From Pleomorphomonas sp. (GTDB lineage Bacteria; Pseudomonadota; Alphaproteobacteria; Rhizobiales; Pleomorphomonadaceae), in assembly GCA_029976075.1 (NCBI GenBank), contig JARKNW010000027.1, forward strand, positions 1 through 45,094: a stretch of 45,094 nucleotides of DNA, written 5' to 3'. How positions within the stretch are numbered: position 1 is the stretch's first letter; every line of letters starts with the position of its first letter. The notes under the pieces were generated by a model. That model worked only from the letters and a program-made list of their open reading frames with translations. It had not been told where the DNA came from and searched no databases. Shown piece by piece: positions 35,164 through 44,862 of this stretch. A program made the position numbers and the translations under genes.

Positions 35164-36686
35164 GCGATCCCGGGATGACCCCGCCAGTCCGCAGAACCGT
35201 CAGCGTCTCCGACGAGGCCGGCACACACCGTCTTGCCGACGATATCGCAGCCATCGTCCGGCCGGGCGATGTCATCGCGCTTCATGGCGACCTCGGCATG
35301 GGCAAGAGTGCCTTCGCAAGAGCTGTCATCCGTCGCCTTGCCGGCAATCCCGAGCTCGAGGTGCCAAGCCCGACCTTCACGGTCCTGCAGAGCTACGAGA
35401 CGGCTCGCTTTCCAGTTCATCACTTCGATCTTTATCGCCTCGCCGATCCCGACGAGCTCGTGGAGATCGGCTTCTTTGAAGCGATCAACGAAGGTCTCTC
35501 GCTGATCGAGTGGCCCGATCGGGCTGGTGATGAACTGCCCGCCGATCGCCTCGACATCGTCATCTCCGAGGGCGATGGTTTCGACGGCCGACGCTTTTCG
35601 CTGAACGCGGAAGGCGTCAACTGGGCGGATCGGCTCGATGAGACCTTTGCGGCTCGCGACCTTCTCATACGCTCCGGCCTTGCCATGGCAACGCGGGCCC
35701 ATGTCCAGGGCGATGCTTCGACCCGTCGCTTCGAGCGCGCGACGCAGGAAAGCGGCAGCGCCATCCTGATGCACTGGCCGTCGTTTGGCACTTTGCCGAT
35801 TCACGCCGATGGCCTTTCCTATGAGGCAATCGTGCATGCCACCGATCGCCTCGAAGCCTTTCTCGCCGTCGGAGACACGCTCCGCCGGCATGGCTTTCGT
35901 ACGCCGCGGCTCATCGCTGCTGACGAGCCAAGGCGGCTACTGCTCATCGAAGACCTGGGCTCCGAAAGCATTGCGCCTGATGGCATGGCCAGCAATGACC
36001 GCTATCTTGCGGCCGCTCGCCGGCTTGCCGACATGGCGGGCATCGTATGGCCCAAGGTAGCCAGCTCCGATGATAGCCGAACCTTCCCATTGCCTGCCTA
36101 TGATCGACGAGCGCTCCTGACCGAGGTGGAGCTGTTCGCCAGTTGGTACGCACCCGACATTACCGGCCGACCGCTCCACGACACAGAAACTGCCGAATGG
36201 CTGGCTCTCTGGGATGGGCTGCTTGCCCGCTTCGACGACGACAGGTCGGCCTGGGTTCTGAAGGACTACCATTCGCCCAACATCCTCTGGCAACGCGACG
36301 GAGATCCGATCGGCCTCATCGACTATCAGGATGCCCTTCTTGGCTCTCCCGCCTACGATCTCGCCTCGCTCGTCACCGATGCCCGCGTCGATATTCCTGA
36401 CGATCTCGCCACAGCGATGGTTGACGCCTATTGCAGCCGTCGGCGCGAGGTGGCCGGACCATTCGACGAGGCAGAGTTCCGCGATCGGGTCGTTGTCATC
36501 GGCGCTCAGCGAAACGCCAAGATTCTCGGTCGCTTCGTTCGCTACGCCAAGCTTACCGGCCGCACCCATCATCTTCGTTTTGTGCCGCGCGTTCGTCACA
36601 ACTTCGAAAAAGCGCTGAGCGACAAGGTTCTCGCCGGGGTCAAGCTCTGGTATGAACGGCTCGCCCCGCCGGTCGTCCGACCGTGA
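35160..36686 (+). CDS. Fused TsaE ATPase and AmgK-like sugar kinase
   Basis: A 508-residue two-domain protein. The N-terminal TsaE part (about 1-165) has Walker A HGDLGMGKSAFARA (43-50) and VPSPTFTVLQSYE, then HHFDLYRL and IEWPDR. TsaE is the ATPase of the complex that makes t6A37 in tRNAs. From about residue 172 an aminoglycoside-phosphotransferase fold follows, with QGDASTRRFERA, LLIEDLG, catalytic VLKDYHSPNILW and metal site LIDYQDALLGSPAYDL. It matches AmgK, the anomeric kinase for N-acetylmuramate and GlcNAc. The MurU-like gene next to it completes that pathway. GTG at 35160 overlaps the divL stop; ATG at 35175 is possible. Fusions of this kind are known in Rhizobiales. Confidence 0.9.
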   Translation: MSDPGMTPPVRRTVSVSDEAGTHRLADDIAAIVRPGDVIALHGDLGMGKSAFARAVIRRLAGNPELEVPSPTFTVLQSYETARFPVHHFDLYRLADPDELVEIGFFEAINEGLSLIEWPDRAGDELPADRLDIVISEGDGFDGRRFSLNAEGVNWADRLDETFAARDLLIRSGLAMATRAHVQGDASTRRFERATQESGSAILMHWPSFGTLPIHADGLSYEAIVHATDRLEAFLAVGDTLRRHGFRTPRLIAADEPRRLLLIEDLGSESIAPDGMASNDRYLAAARRLADMAGIVWPKVASSDDSRTFPLPAYDRRALLTEVELFASWYAPDITGRPLHDTETAEWLALWDGLLARFDDDRSAWVLKDYHSPNILWQRDGDPIGLIDYQDALLGSPAYDLASLVTDARVDIPDDLATAMVDAYCSRRREVAGPFDEAEFRDRVVVIGAQRNAKILGRFVRYAKLTGRTHHLRFVPRVRHNFEKALSDKVLAGVKLWYERLAPPVVRP

Positions 36687-36723
36687 GCCTTTTTCCGACC
36701 GTTGAGAGTCCGATCGTTTCAAG

Positions 36724-37467
36724 ATGACTGATGCTGCTTTTCTTTCCGCCTTTCGTCCTCGCCGGGCCATGGTGCTGGCTGCCGGCCGCGGCAAGCGCAT
36801 GCGCCCCATCACGGCAACGACGCCGAAGCCGCTGGTGGAGGTGCTCGGTCGCAGCCTGATCGACCGGGTGTTCGACCGTCTGATCGAGGCCAGCGTCGAG
36901 ACCGCAATTGTCAACGTCCACTACCTCGCCGATCTCGTCGAGGTACATGTCGGCAAGCGGCGCGATCTTTCGGTCGTCGTTTCCGACGAGCGCGACATGC
37001 TGCTCGATACCGGGGGCGGAGTTGTCAAGGCGCTGCCTCATCTCGGCAACGACCCGTTCTATCACCTCAACTCCGATTCCATCTGGATCGAGGGTGTTTC
37101 CGCCAACCTGCCGGCTCTTGCCCGCTCCTGGGACGGCGAGCGCATGGATGGTCTGCTGCTGCTCGCTCCCACCGTCGGCTCGGTTGGCTATTCAGGCGTC
37201 GGCGATTTCGACATGACCGGTGACGGCCGTCTGACACGCCGGCGCGAGCGCACCGTCGCTCCGTTCGTCTACGCCGGTGCCGCGATTTTCAAGCCGGACA
37301 TTTTCGCCGATCGTCCACTTGCCCCCTTCTCTCTCAACCGTGTGTTTGACGAGTTGATTGGCCAAGGCCGCCTGCATGGGGTCCGGCTCGAGGGGACTTG
37401 GCTGCATGTCGGCACACCGGACGCGATCAGGCAGGCAGAACGAACCATCCAACTGTCGGCGGAGTAG
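36724..37467 (+). CDS. murU: N-acetylmuramate-1-phosphate uridylyltransferase
   Basis: A 247-residue nucleotidyltransferase (GT-A-like fold). The signature AMVLAAGRGKRMRPITATTP with KPLVEVLG binds the nucleotide. Further marks are NVHYLAD, DTGGGVVKAL, YHLNSDSIW (metal-binding Asp) and the end GTWLHVGTP. MurU joins UTP and MurNAc-1-phosphate to UDP-MurNAc. With the preceding AmgK domain it forms the recycling shortcut that skips MurA, the fosfomycin target. It lies 37 bases after the kinase and 3 before addB. Mannose-1-P guanylyltransferases share the fold, but the AmgK neighbour favours MurU. Confidence 0.88.
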   Translation: MTDAAFLSAFRPRRAMVLAAGRGKRMRPITATTPKPLVEVLGRSLIDRVFDRLIEASVETAIVNVHYLADLVEVHVGKRRDLSVVVSDERDMLLDTGGGVVKALPHLGNDPFYHLNSDSIWIEGVSANLPALARSWDGERMDGLLLLAPTVGSVGYSGVGDFDMTGDGRLTRRRERTVAPFVYAGAAIFKPDIFADRPLAPFSLNRVFDELIGQGRLHGVRLEGTWLHVGTPDAIRQAERTIQLSAE

Positions 37468-37470
37468 CCA

Positions 37471-40400
37471 ATGGCCGGGCGCGTCTTCACCATTTCTCCC
37501 GGTGCGCCCTTTCTTGCCACGCTGGCCGAAGCGCTTCTCGATGGTGAGCTGATTGCCGGCCGGACTTATCGCCGCCATCCGCTGGAGCTTGCGGACGTCA
37601 GCATCTATCTGCCGACACGCCGGGCTGGCGAGGCACTCAGGCAGGCCTTCCGCGACGCTTTCGGTGGCGGGGCGACCATGCTGCCTCGCATCCTCGCCGT
37701 ATCCGACGTTCAGCAAGCCGAAGACGACCTGCTGGCACCCGAGGCGCTCGACCTGCCGCCGGTAATCGCCGCCGCCGAGCGACGGCTGATGCTGGCCCGC
37801 CTCGTCAGTCACTGGCGCGAACGCGTGACCAAAGATCAGTTGTTGACGCCCTCCGGCCAGCCGGTAGCCGTGCCGGGCTCGCCGGCCGAGGCGCTCAACC
37901 TTTCCGCCGACCTTCTCGCCCTTCTCGATCAAGCCGAACTGGAAGGCGTCGACTGGGACAAACTCGCCACGCTGGTGCCCGACGATTATGCCGCCTGGTG
38001 GCAGCTATCGCTCAACTTCCTCAAGATAGCCACGGAGGCCTTGCCGGCCGCCATTGCTGAAAGAGGGCAGATTGGCGCCGGGGCCTTCCACCGGGCGATG
38101 GTTGAGGCGACCATTACCCGCTGGCAGACCCGCCCGCCGTCAGGCCCGGTGATCATCGCTGGCTCGACGGGCTCGGTGCCAAGTACCGCCAACCTGATGG
38201 CTGCCGTGCTGTCGCTGCCCGAAGGCGCCCTGGTATTGCCGGGCCTCGATATCGCCGCCGCTGCTGACACGGTTGCCGCCAGCATTTTCGATTGCGCCCA
38301 CCCCGAGCACACCATGAACCGGCTCGTGGAGCGGCTTGGCGTCGAGCGAAAGGATATCGCCGAACTGGGGGCACCGAAGGAAGCGCTTGCCACCCGCACC
38401 GACATCATCCGAAGAGCGCTTGTGCCGGCCGCCGTCACCGATCACTGGCCAGCCCACGCCGCCACGCTTGATGCCAACGCCGCCGGCACCGAAGCGGCCC
38501 TTGCCAGCGTCTCCCTTGCCATCGCCGCCAACGAGGCCGAAGAGGCGCTCGCAGCCGCCATCGCCCTTCGCCAATGCCTTGAGAACCCGGCGGCACGGTC
38601 GATCCTCGTGACGCCCGATAGAACCATCGTCCGTCGCGTCGTCGCCGAACTCGGCCGCTTTGGCATCGAGGTTGAGGACACTGCCGGACAGCCGCTGCCG
38701 CAGACGCCTTATGGCCAGCTTGCCCTTCTCCTCGTGGAGGCGGCAACGGAAGATTTTCCACCCGTAAAGGTGGCGGCGATCCTCGGTCATCCCGAGGCGC
38801 GTTTTGGCTGGGCTCCGGCACGGGTGCGGCCGGCTGGCCGGTTGATTTCGCGAAAGGTCCTGCGCGGGCCTCGTCTTGCCGGCGGTACCGCGGCCATCTC
38901 CACGGCCTTGCGGATGCTTGAGGCAAAGGACGAGGTATCGGACGATGCCCTCTCCGACGCGCTCGCTCTCGCCGATTCCTTTCAAGAGGCGATGGTGCCT
39001 CTGGTCGCGGCGGCTTCCCTGCCGACCCCGACGCTCGCCGACTTTCTGGATGCTTTACGGGAGACGCTGGATCGCGTCGCCCGTCGTTCCGAGGATGACC
39101 TTGGCGAGCCAACCCGAGCGGAACGTCAGCTTCTGTCGATTCTCGAGGACCACGCGCGCGCACCCGACGTGGGCCTCCCACTCGCCCATACCGATTTCGC
39201 TCCAGTGCTGAGGGCACTGATCGGCAACGTGCTGGTACTCACGCCGAGCCGCAATGCCCGCGTTCTGGTCACCGGCCCGATCGAGGCACGCCTTCTGCCG
39301 ACCGATAGACTGGTACTCGTCGGGCTCGACGAAGGCGTGTTCCCGCCGGTGACGGACACCGGCGCCTGGTTGTCGCGACCGATGCGCGCTGGTCTTGGGC
39401 TCAGCCCGCCGGAAGTCCGTATCGGCCTTTCCGCCCACGACTTTTTGATGGCTCTCGGCTCGCCGGATACGGTGTTGATCCGTTCGGCAAGGCGCGGCGG
39501 GGCACCGACCGTGCCAACCCGCTTCCTGCAACGCCTGACCAGCCTCATCGGCCCGGCCCGAACAGAGGCGATGGAAAAGCGCGGCGACCGCTTCCTGGAC
39601 TGGGCCCGCAGGCTCGACGACCGGCCGACTGTGCCGCGCGCCCCTCGTCCCAATCCGACGCCGCCGCTTGCGGCCAGACCCCGCATGTTGCCGGTCACCG
39701 ATATCGAAACGCTGATTCGCGACCCCTATGCGGTCTACGCCAAGCGCGTTCTGAAGCTGAGGCCGCTCGATGGCTTTGGCGAAACGCCCGATTTCGGCAC
39801 ACGCGGCACGCTCGTCCACGACACCCTCGCCAACTTCGTGGCAACATGGACCGGTCCTTGGGACGAGGCGGCCATTGCCGCGCTGATCGAGTTCGGCCGG
39901 GTGCGTTTTTCCGAAGCGCTCGCCAGCCACCCGGAAGTACATGCGCTCTGGTGGCCTCGCTTTCAGACGCTGGCCCGGTTCATCGTGCTCGAGTTCGAGG
40001 CCAGGCGTTCGCCCGTTGCCCGCCATCCGGAGATCGAGGGCAGCTTCGCGCTAACGGACCGCTTCACGCTGACCGGTCGCGCCGACCGCATCGACGTCGA
40101 AGAGGATGGACGCATCAGCATCACCGACTTCAAGACAGGCCGGGCACCTACCGCCGCGCAGATCGCCGCCCAACTGACGCCACAGCTGCCGCTCGAGGCG
40201 GTCATCGCCCGTCATGGCGGCTTCTCGCGCCTGTCCGGCCCACGCGAGGCGGCGGAACTCGTTCATGTGGTCCTGCGCGGCCTCGAAGGGCAAGACGAGA
40301 TCGAAAGCTACACCGGCCACGAGCCACGCGGTGGCGACTCGGTATCGCTGGAACAGACCATTACCGAGGCGGAATCGCGTCTTCGTGGTCTGGTTCGCGC

Positions 40401-40527
40401 CTATGCCGATCCGGCCCGCGGCTACCTTTCGCGTGCCCGGCCCTTCCGCAAGACCGACCGCGGCGACTACGATCATCTCGCGCGGGTCAGCGAATGGGGA
40501 GTTGAGGATGAGGGAGGCGAGGAATGA
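37471..40527 (+). CDS. addB: Double-strand break repair protein AddB
   Basis: A 1018-residue subunit of the AddAB helicase-nuclease, which resects broken DNA ends up to Chi-like sites for RecA loading. It starts FTISPGAPFLATLAEALLDG, the inactive helicase-like part, with IYLPTRRAGEALRQAF. Mid-protein marks are VLVTGPIEARLLPTDRLVLV and GLDEGVFPP. The C-terminal RecB-type nuclease has GTLVHDTL, then GRADRID and the metal site ITDFKTGRAP. The last 330 residues contain no cysteine, so the iron-sulphur cluster of Bacillus AddB is absent. The addA start overlaps the stop by four bases. The ATG at 37471 follows murU by 3 bases. Confidence 0.95.
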   Translation: MAGRVFTISPGAPFLATLAEALLDGELIAGRTYRRHPLELADVSIYLPTRRAGEALRQAFRDAFGGGATMLPRILAVSDVQQAEDDLLAPEALDLPPVIAAAERRLMLARLVSHWRERVTKDQLLTPSGQPVAVPGSPAEALNLSADLLALLDQAELEGVDWDKLATLVPDDYAAWWQLSLNFLKIATEALPAAIAERGQIGAGAFHRAMVEATITRWQTRPPSGPVIIAGSTGSVPSTANLMAAVLSLPEGALVLPGLDIAAAADTVAASIFDCAHPEHTMNRLVERLGVERKDIAELGAPKEALATRTDIIRRALVPAAVTDHWPAHAATLDANAAGTEAALASVSLAIAANEAEEALAAAIALRQCLENPAARSILVTPDRTIVRRVVAELGRFGIEVEDTAGQPLPQTPYGQLALLLVEAATEDFPPVKVAAILGHPEARFGWAPARVRPAGRLISRKVLRGPRLAGGTAAISTALRMLEAKDEVSDDALSDALALADSFQEAMVPLVAAASLPTPTLADFLDALRETLDRVARRSEDDLGEPTRAERQLLSILEDHARAPDVGLPLAHTDFAPVLRALIGNVLVLTPSRNARVLVTGPIEARLLPTDRLVLVGLDEGVFPPVTDTGAWLSRPMRAGLGLSPPEVRIGLSAHDFLMALGSPDTVLIRSARRGGAPTVPTRFLQRLTSLIGPARTEAMEKRGDRFLDWARRLDDRPTVPRAPRPNPTPPLAARPRMLPVTDIETLIRDPYAVYAKRVLKLRPLDGFGETPDFGTRGTLVHDTLANFVATWTGPWDEAAIAALIEFGRVRFSEALASHPEVHALWWPRFQTLARFIVLEFEARRSPVARHPEIEGSFALTDRFTLTGRADRIDVEEDGRISITDFKTGRAPTAAQIAAQLTPQLPLEAVIARHGGFSRLSGPREAAELVHVVLRGLEGQDEIESYTGHEPRGGDSVSLEQTITEAESRLRGLVRAYADPARGYLSRARPFRKTDRGDYDHLARVSEWGVEDEGGEE

Positions 40528-43500
40528 AGATTCCGGCCGCCACGCGCCATACCCAGCTTCTCGCTACAGACCCGGGCGCTTCCGCCTTCGTGTCTGCCAA
40601 TGCCGGTTCGGGCAAGACATGGGTCCTGACACGGCGGGTCATCCGCTTGCTGCTCGATGGGGTCGACCCAGGCCGCATCCTCTGTCTCACCTTCACCAAG
40701 GCGGCAGCGGCGGAAATGTCCGGCCGCGTCTTCGACGAACTCGGCCGCTGGGCCGGCCTCACGGATGACGAGCTTACCCGCGTCCTGTCCGAGCTCGAAG
40801 GAAGTCTCGTGCAACCCGATCGACTGGCTCCGGCTCGACGGCTGTTCGCCCGTGCCATCGAAACGCCAGGCGGTCTCAAGATCCAGACGATCCACGCCTT
40901 CGCCGAAGCGCTCTTGCAACGCTTTCCGCTTGAAGCCGGCCTCGACGGACGCTTCCGGGTGCTCGACGATACCCGTGCCGCAGATCTCTATTCCGAAGCG
41001 CGAACCGAGCTTCTATCGGCCTGCGCGAGCCATCCCGACAGCCCGGAAGGCCGGGCGCTTGGTGAACTGGTGGCAATTGCCGGTGACGAAGCGCTGGATC
41101 GGGCGCTTCGTGCCGTCGTCGCGTCGCGCGACGAACTTGCAGCCTTCTTCAGCGGCACATCATCGGTCGATGACGCACTCGCCATGCTGCCACAGGCGCT
41201 CGGCGCTCCCGCTGGAGCGAGCCGCCAAAGCCTTGTCGACGAGATGGCCGTTTCACCTGACTTTCCCGGCCCGTTCCTAAGCCAGCTCATCGACCGGCTG
41301 GATGCTTCCAAATCCAAGTCGATGCCGCCGCTTGCCGACGCCTTTCGCGCGGCAATTGCCGCCCCCGACGCCGAGGCGCGACGACCACTTTGGCGTGGCC
41401 TGTTCCTGACGGACAAGGGAGGGGTGCGCAAGCGCTCCTTCACCAAGGATGTCTGCGATGCGCTGCCGGATGCCAGTGAACGCTTCGAGCGGGAAGCGCT
41501 ACGACTCCTTGCGCTTGAGCGCGCTCTGTCGGCAACTCTATGGGGAACGCGCAGCGCCGCGCTCCTTCGCCTCGCCGACCGGTTGATCGGCTTCATCGAA
41601 GCAAGGAAGGCACGACTTGGGCTCCTTGATTTCGACGATCTGATCGGCCGGGCGGCGGCCCTTCTCTCACGTTCGGATGCCGCGGAGTGGGTGCAGTACA
41701 AGCTCGACGAAGGGCTCGATCACGTCCTGGTCGACGAGGCACAGGACACCTCGCCCCGGCAGTGGCAGATCGTCGAGGCGCTGACGGGTGAGTTTTCGGC
41801 CGGTGAGGGCGCGCGTTCCGGCCGTCGGCGTACCGTTTTCGCCGTCGGCGACGAGAAGCAGTCCATCTACTCCTTTCAGGGAGCTGCCCCGCATCTGTTC
41901 GGCCTTACGCGTCAGACGCTTGGACGGCGGCTTGCCGACGCTGGCCTGCCGGTTCACGATCTTCGCCTTACCCTGTCCTTCCGCTCGACGGCCGCCGTGG
42001 TGGGCGCGGTCGACGCCGTGTTCCGAAATCCGGAGGCGCACGCCGGTCTTTCCACCGACGCCGGCCCGACCGTCCACGAGACAGTACGCGGCCGCGAGCC
42101 CGGTCTCGTGGAGCTGTGGCCGGCCATCGAGAAACTGCCGGCGCCCCCGCCCGGCAACTGGGAAGACCCGGTCGACGCCACGGCAACCACAAGCCCTGCC
42201 GTCCGTCTTGCCGGGCGAATTGCCGATGAAATCGCCGGCTGGCTGCACTCGGAGACACGCATCGAAGCCACAGGCGCGCCGATCAGGCCCGGTGACGTGC
42301 TGGTGCTCGTCCGCAAGCGGGGCGCCTTCGTAGAGGCAGTCAACAGGGCGCTCAAGAAACGGGGCGTTTCAGTGGCAGGCGCCGATCGGCTCGACGTGGT
42401 CGGCCATATCGTCACCCAGGACCTGCTGGCCGCCGCTCGCGTTGCGCTGTTGCCGGAAGACGACCTGACGTTGGCCACGGTGGCCAAGTCTCCGCTTGTC
42501 GGACTCTCCGAGGAGGCGCTGTTTCGCTTGGCCCATGGACGGTCGGGCCATCTCTGGGATGCCGTCCTGCAACGGGCCGCCGAGGGAGACACGGACGCCG
42601 AGACGCTGCGCGCCACCGTTGCGTTATGGATGAGTCGAGCCGACCGGAGCGAACCCTTCGTCTTTCTATCGACCCTCGTCGGGCCCGATGGCGGGCGAGC
42701 TGCCTATCGAGCGCGCTTCGGTCGGGAAGCCGACGAGGTGATCGATGAGTTGCTGACGCTGGCACTCGCCTACGAGGGCGAGGAAGTGGCAGGCCTGAAC
42801 GGCTTCATCGACCGCCTCGCCAAGGGTGGCGAGCTGATCCGTCGCGAACTCGATGCCGAGCGCGACGAGGTACGGGTCATGACCGTGCACGGATCGAAGG
42901 GCCTGGAGGCGCCCATCGTGTTCCTGATTGATCCCGGCGACAAACCGGCCAGCGAAAAGAACCTGCCCGACGTGCTGGCGGTGAGCGATGGTCCTGCCTC
43001 ACCGATCGTCTGGCGACAGAGCGGGGCCTTCCGTCCGGCACCCGTCGAGGCGGCAGCGCAAGCCTTCATTGCCGCGCAGGAAGAGGAGTACCGACGTCTG
43101 CTCTACGTCGGACTGACCCGTGCCCGGGACCGGCTGATCGTCGCCGGTCTCAAGGGAGCCGACGAAGGAGCCGATCGTCGCTGGCATGGTCTCGTAGCGG
43201 CAGCGCTCGGTAGCGATGCCGAGACGATCAAGGATGCAAACGGCACCGTCGTGGCTTGGCGCTGGCGTGCGGAGAATGAAGATCCTCCGGCGCCTGTCAA
43301 GCAAACCCAGCTCGCGCCTCGTCCCTCGGACCCCCTACCTCAATGGCTCACCTGCAAGGTGGCCGACGCCACGCCGGACTCTGCCAGCGTGGCACCTTCA
43401 CGCGCCTCGGCGCCTGGATCGATCGGCGTGCCGACAACGACCTTCGATCCGGCGGCTGCCGTTCGCGGCTCCGTGCTTCATCGACTCTTCGAGCTTCTAC

Positions 43501-44021
43501 CGGACATCGATCCGGCAGCTCGCGCCACGGCAGCGGACAGCTACCTTGCCCGTCGCCTCCCGGATCTTCCCGAGGGCGACCGAGCGGCGCTTGTGGAAAG
43601 CATTGTCGCGCTCCTCGGCCGCCCGGACCTCGAGCTGGTTTTTTCTCCGGCGGCCCGAGCCGAGGCTGCGATCGGTGGCAGCATCACAACACCAGCCGGC
43701 CGAACCATTCCCGTCAACGGCAGTGTCGATCGTCTGTTGGTCGGATCGGAAACGGTGATGATCGTGGACTACAAGACGGCCGTTCGTCCGCCGCGTTCCG
43801 TTCCGCAAAGATACGTCCTGCAGCTGGCTCTTTACCGGGCGGTGCTCGGCCATATCTGGCATGACCGCCCGATCCGCGCGGCAATTCTGTGGACCGGATC
43901 CGCGCGGTTTGACGAGGTTATGCCGGACACGCTCGACATCGCGCTTGCCGCCTATCTGGAGGCCGTGGACGCTGGTGCCGAGCCCGTCGATCACGAATAC
44001 GAAATCGAAGATCAGCCCTGA
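40524..44021 (+). CDS. addA: AddA helicase-nuclease subunit
   Basis: An 1165-residue UvrD-like 3'-5' helicase with a C-terminal nuclease. Walker A is SANAGSGKTWVLTRRVIRLL (about 27-46) and motif Ia LTFTKAAAAEMSGR. Motif II is LVDEAQDTSPRQW, motif III AVGDEKQSIYSFQGA, motif IV LSFRSTAAVV. Motif V is VMTVHGSKGLEAPIVFLID and motif VI RRLLYVGLTRARDRLIVAG. The RecB-family nuclease centre VDRLLVGSETVMIVDYKT lies near the C-terminus. The order addB-addA with an ATGA overlap is usual. It is the motor and one of the two nucleases of the complex. Full length for the family. Confidence 0.96.
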   Translation: MKIPAATRHTQLLATDPGASAFVSANAGSGKTWVLTRRVIRLLLDGVDPGRILCLTFTKAAAAEMSGRVFDELGRWAGLTDDELTRVLSELEGSLVQPDRLAPARRLFARAIETPGGLKIQTIHAFAEALLQRFPLEAGLDGRFRVLDDTRAADLYSEARTELLSACASHPDSPEGRALGELVAIAGDEALDRALRAVVASRDELAAFFSGTSSVDDALAMLPQALGAPAGASRQSLVDEMAVSPDFPGPFLSQLIDRLDASKSKSMPPLADAFRAAIAAPDAEARRPLWRGLFLTDKGGVRKRSFTKDVCDALPDASERFEREALRLLALERALSATLWGTRSAALLRLADRLIGFIEARKARLGLLDFDDLIGRAAALLSRSDAAEWVQYKLDEGLDHVLVDEAQDTSPRQWQIVEALTGEFSAGEGARSGRRRTVFAVGDEKQSIYSFQGAAPHLFGLTRQTLGRRLADAGLPVHDLRLTLSFRSTAAVVGAVDAVFRNPEAHAGLSTDAGPTVHETVRGREPGLVELWPAIEKLPAPPPGNWEDPVDATATTSPAVRLAGRIADEIAGWLHSETRIEATGAPIRPGDVLVLVRKRGAFVEAVNRALKKRGVSVAGADRLDVVGHIVTQDLLAAARVALLPEDDLTLATVAKSPLVGLSEEALFRLAHGRSGHLWDAVLQRAAEGDTDAETLRATVALWMSRADRSEPFVFLSTLVGPDGGRAAYRARFGREADEVIDELLTLALAYEGEEVAGLNGFIDRLAKGGELIRRELDAERDEVRVMTVHGSKGLEAPIVFLIDPGDKPASEKNLPDVLAVSDGPASPIVWRQSGAFRPAPVEAAAQAFIAAQEEEYRRLLYVGLTRARDRLIVAGLKGADEGADRRWHGLVAAALGSDAETIKDANGTVVAWRWRAENEDPPAPVKQTQLAPRPSDPLPQWLTCKVADATPDSASVAPSRASAPGSIGVPTTTFDPAAAVRGSVLHRLFELLPDIDPAARATAADSYLARRLPDLPEGDRAALVESIVALLGRPDLELVFSPAARAEAAIGGSITTPAGRTIPVNGSVDRLLVGSETVMIVDYKTAVRPPRSVPQRYVLQLALYRAVLGHIWHDRPIRAAILWTGSARFDEVMPDTLDIALAAYLEAVDAGAEPVDHEYEIEDQP

Positions 44022-44211
44022 AGCAAAAGTCCGTTGGGTATTTTTCCTAAGCCGTTGTTTTATCGGCAACCACTCTCAGGGAGAGCTCACCATTTCCCTC
44101 AGCCCCTCTTTGGCTGCGCTTGACGCTGCCGGGGCCGCTCCTTAGCTTTGGGGCAACAGGCGTGTCCCGGACATGAGTCGGCGTCACGTTGCTCAGCTCA
44201 CGAGGTCTGCC

Positions 44212-44532
44212 ATGTCGACCAAGAAAGTCACCGATCAGTCATTTCCCACCGACGTGCTTGCCTCGTCGACCCCCGTTCTCGTCGATTTCTGGGCCGAGTG
44301 GTGCGGCCCATGCCGCATGATCGCCCCGGCACTCGATGAGATCGCCGGCGAGCTTGATGGCAAGATCACCATCGCCAAGCTCAACATCGATGAAAACGGC
44401 AACACAGCGATGAAGTACGGCGTCCGCTCGATCCCGACGCTGATCATCTTCAAGAACGGCCAGCCGGCCGCCATGAAGGTCGGCGCCGCCCCCAAGAGCG
44501 ATCTCGCCAACTGGATCAAGGCCGCCATCTGA
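44212..44532 (+). CDS. trxA: Thioredoxin
   Basis: A 106-residue cytoplasmic dithiol oxidoreductase. The active site WCGPC (Cys31, Cys34) is in [16 protein letters not shown], with the cis-proline loop RSIPTLIIF near residue 75. The ATG at 44212 has GAGGT 7 bases upstream; the frame reaches back to 44173 but adds an unlikely tail. The position after addA is conserved in Rhizobiales. It has a strong terminator directly behind it. Confidence 0.97.
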   Translation: MSTKKVTDQSFPTDVLASSTPVLVDFWAEWCGPCRMIAPALDEIAGELDGKITIAKLNIDENGNTAMKYGVRSIPTLIIFKNGQPAAMKVGAAPKSDLANWIKAAI

Positions 44533-44554
44533 CGGGTCCGTCCCGAAAATCGGA

Positions 44555-44589
44555 AGCCCCGGCTCCCTCACGGGAGGCCGGGGCTTTTT
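44555..44589 (+). terminator. Terminator of trxA
   Basis: AGCCCCGGC-TCCC (from 44555) pairs with GGGA-GGCCGGGGCT with one bulged base and a TCAC loop, ending in TTTTT (44585-44589). Confidence 0.9.
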
Positions 44590-44607
44590 CGTTCCGAAAG
44601 ACCTGGC

Positions 44608-44862
44608 TCAGCCGGCCGCCCGTTGCTCGCCGACCCACTCGAAGATGTCCTCGGGCTTGCAGGCACAGCCGCAGGAACCGGCCTTGGCACAGACGGCGCC
44701 GGCCGGCAGCGGCCGCGCCTTGCCCTTGCCGACCCACAGGTCGAGGACGGCGCGGGCGGCGTCCTCGCTGGCGTCGAAATGCAGCGCGACGTCGGTGAGC
44801 GAGGCGGTGCCGCGCTCCCTCAGATAATCGCGCACCCCGTATGGCGTCATCATGCGGTTCAT
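44608..44862 (-). CDS. feoC: FeoC-like iron-sulphur regulator
   Basis: An 84-residue winged-helix protein of the FeoC type. The helix-turn-helix part (residues 6-50: YGVRDYLRERGTASLTDVAL, then DAARAVLDLWVGKGK) is followed by a cysteine cluster CAKAGSCGCAC (spacing C-x5-C-x-C-x-C) that should hold an iron-sulphur cluster. E. coli FeoC has a similar four-Cys wing and works with the FeoB ferrous-iron transporter. Start is uncertain: ATG at 44862 lies inside the edge of the palindromic element; ATG at 44853 or 44850 are possible and none has a clear ribosome binding site. The gene upstream looks like feoB, which supports the call. Confidence 0.8.
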   Translation of the reverse strand: MNRMMTPYGVRDYLRERGTASLTDVALHFDASEDAARAVLDLWVGKGKARPLPAGAVCAKAGSCGCACKPEDIFEWVGEQRAAG

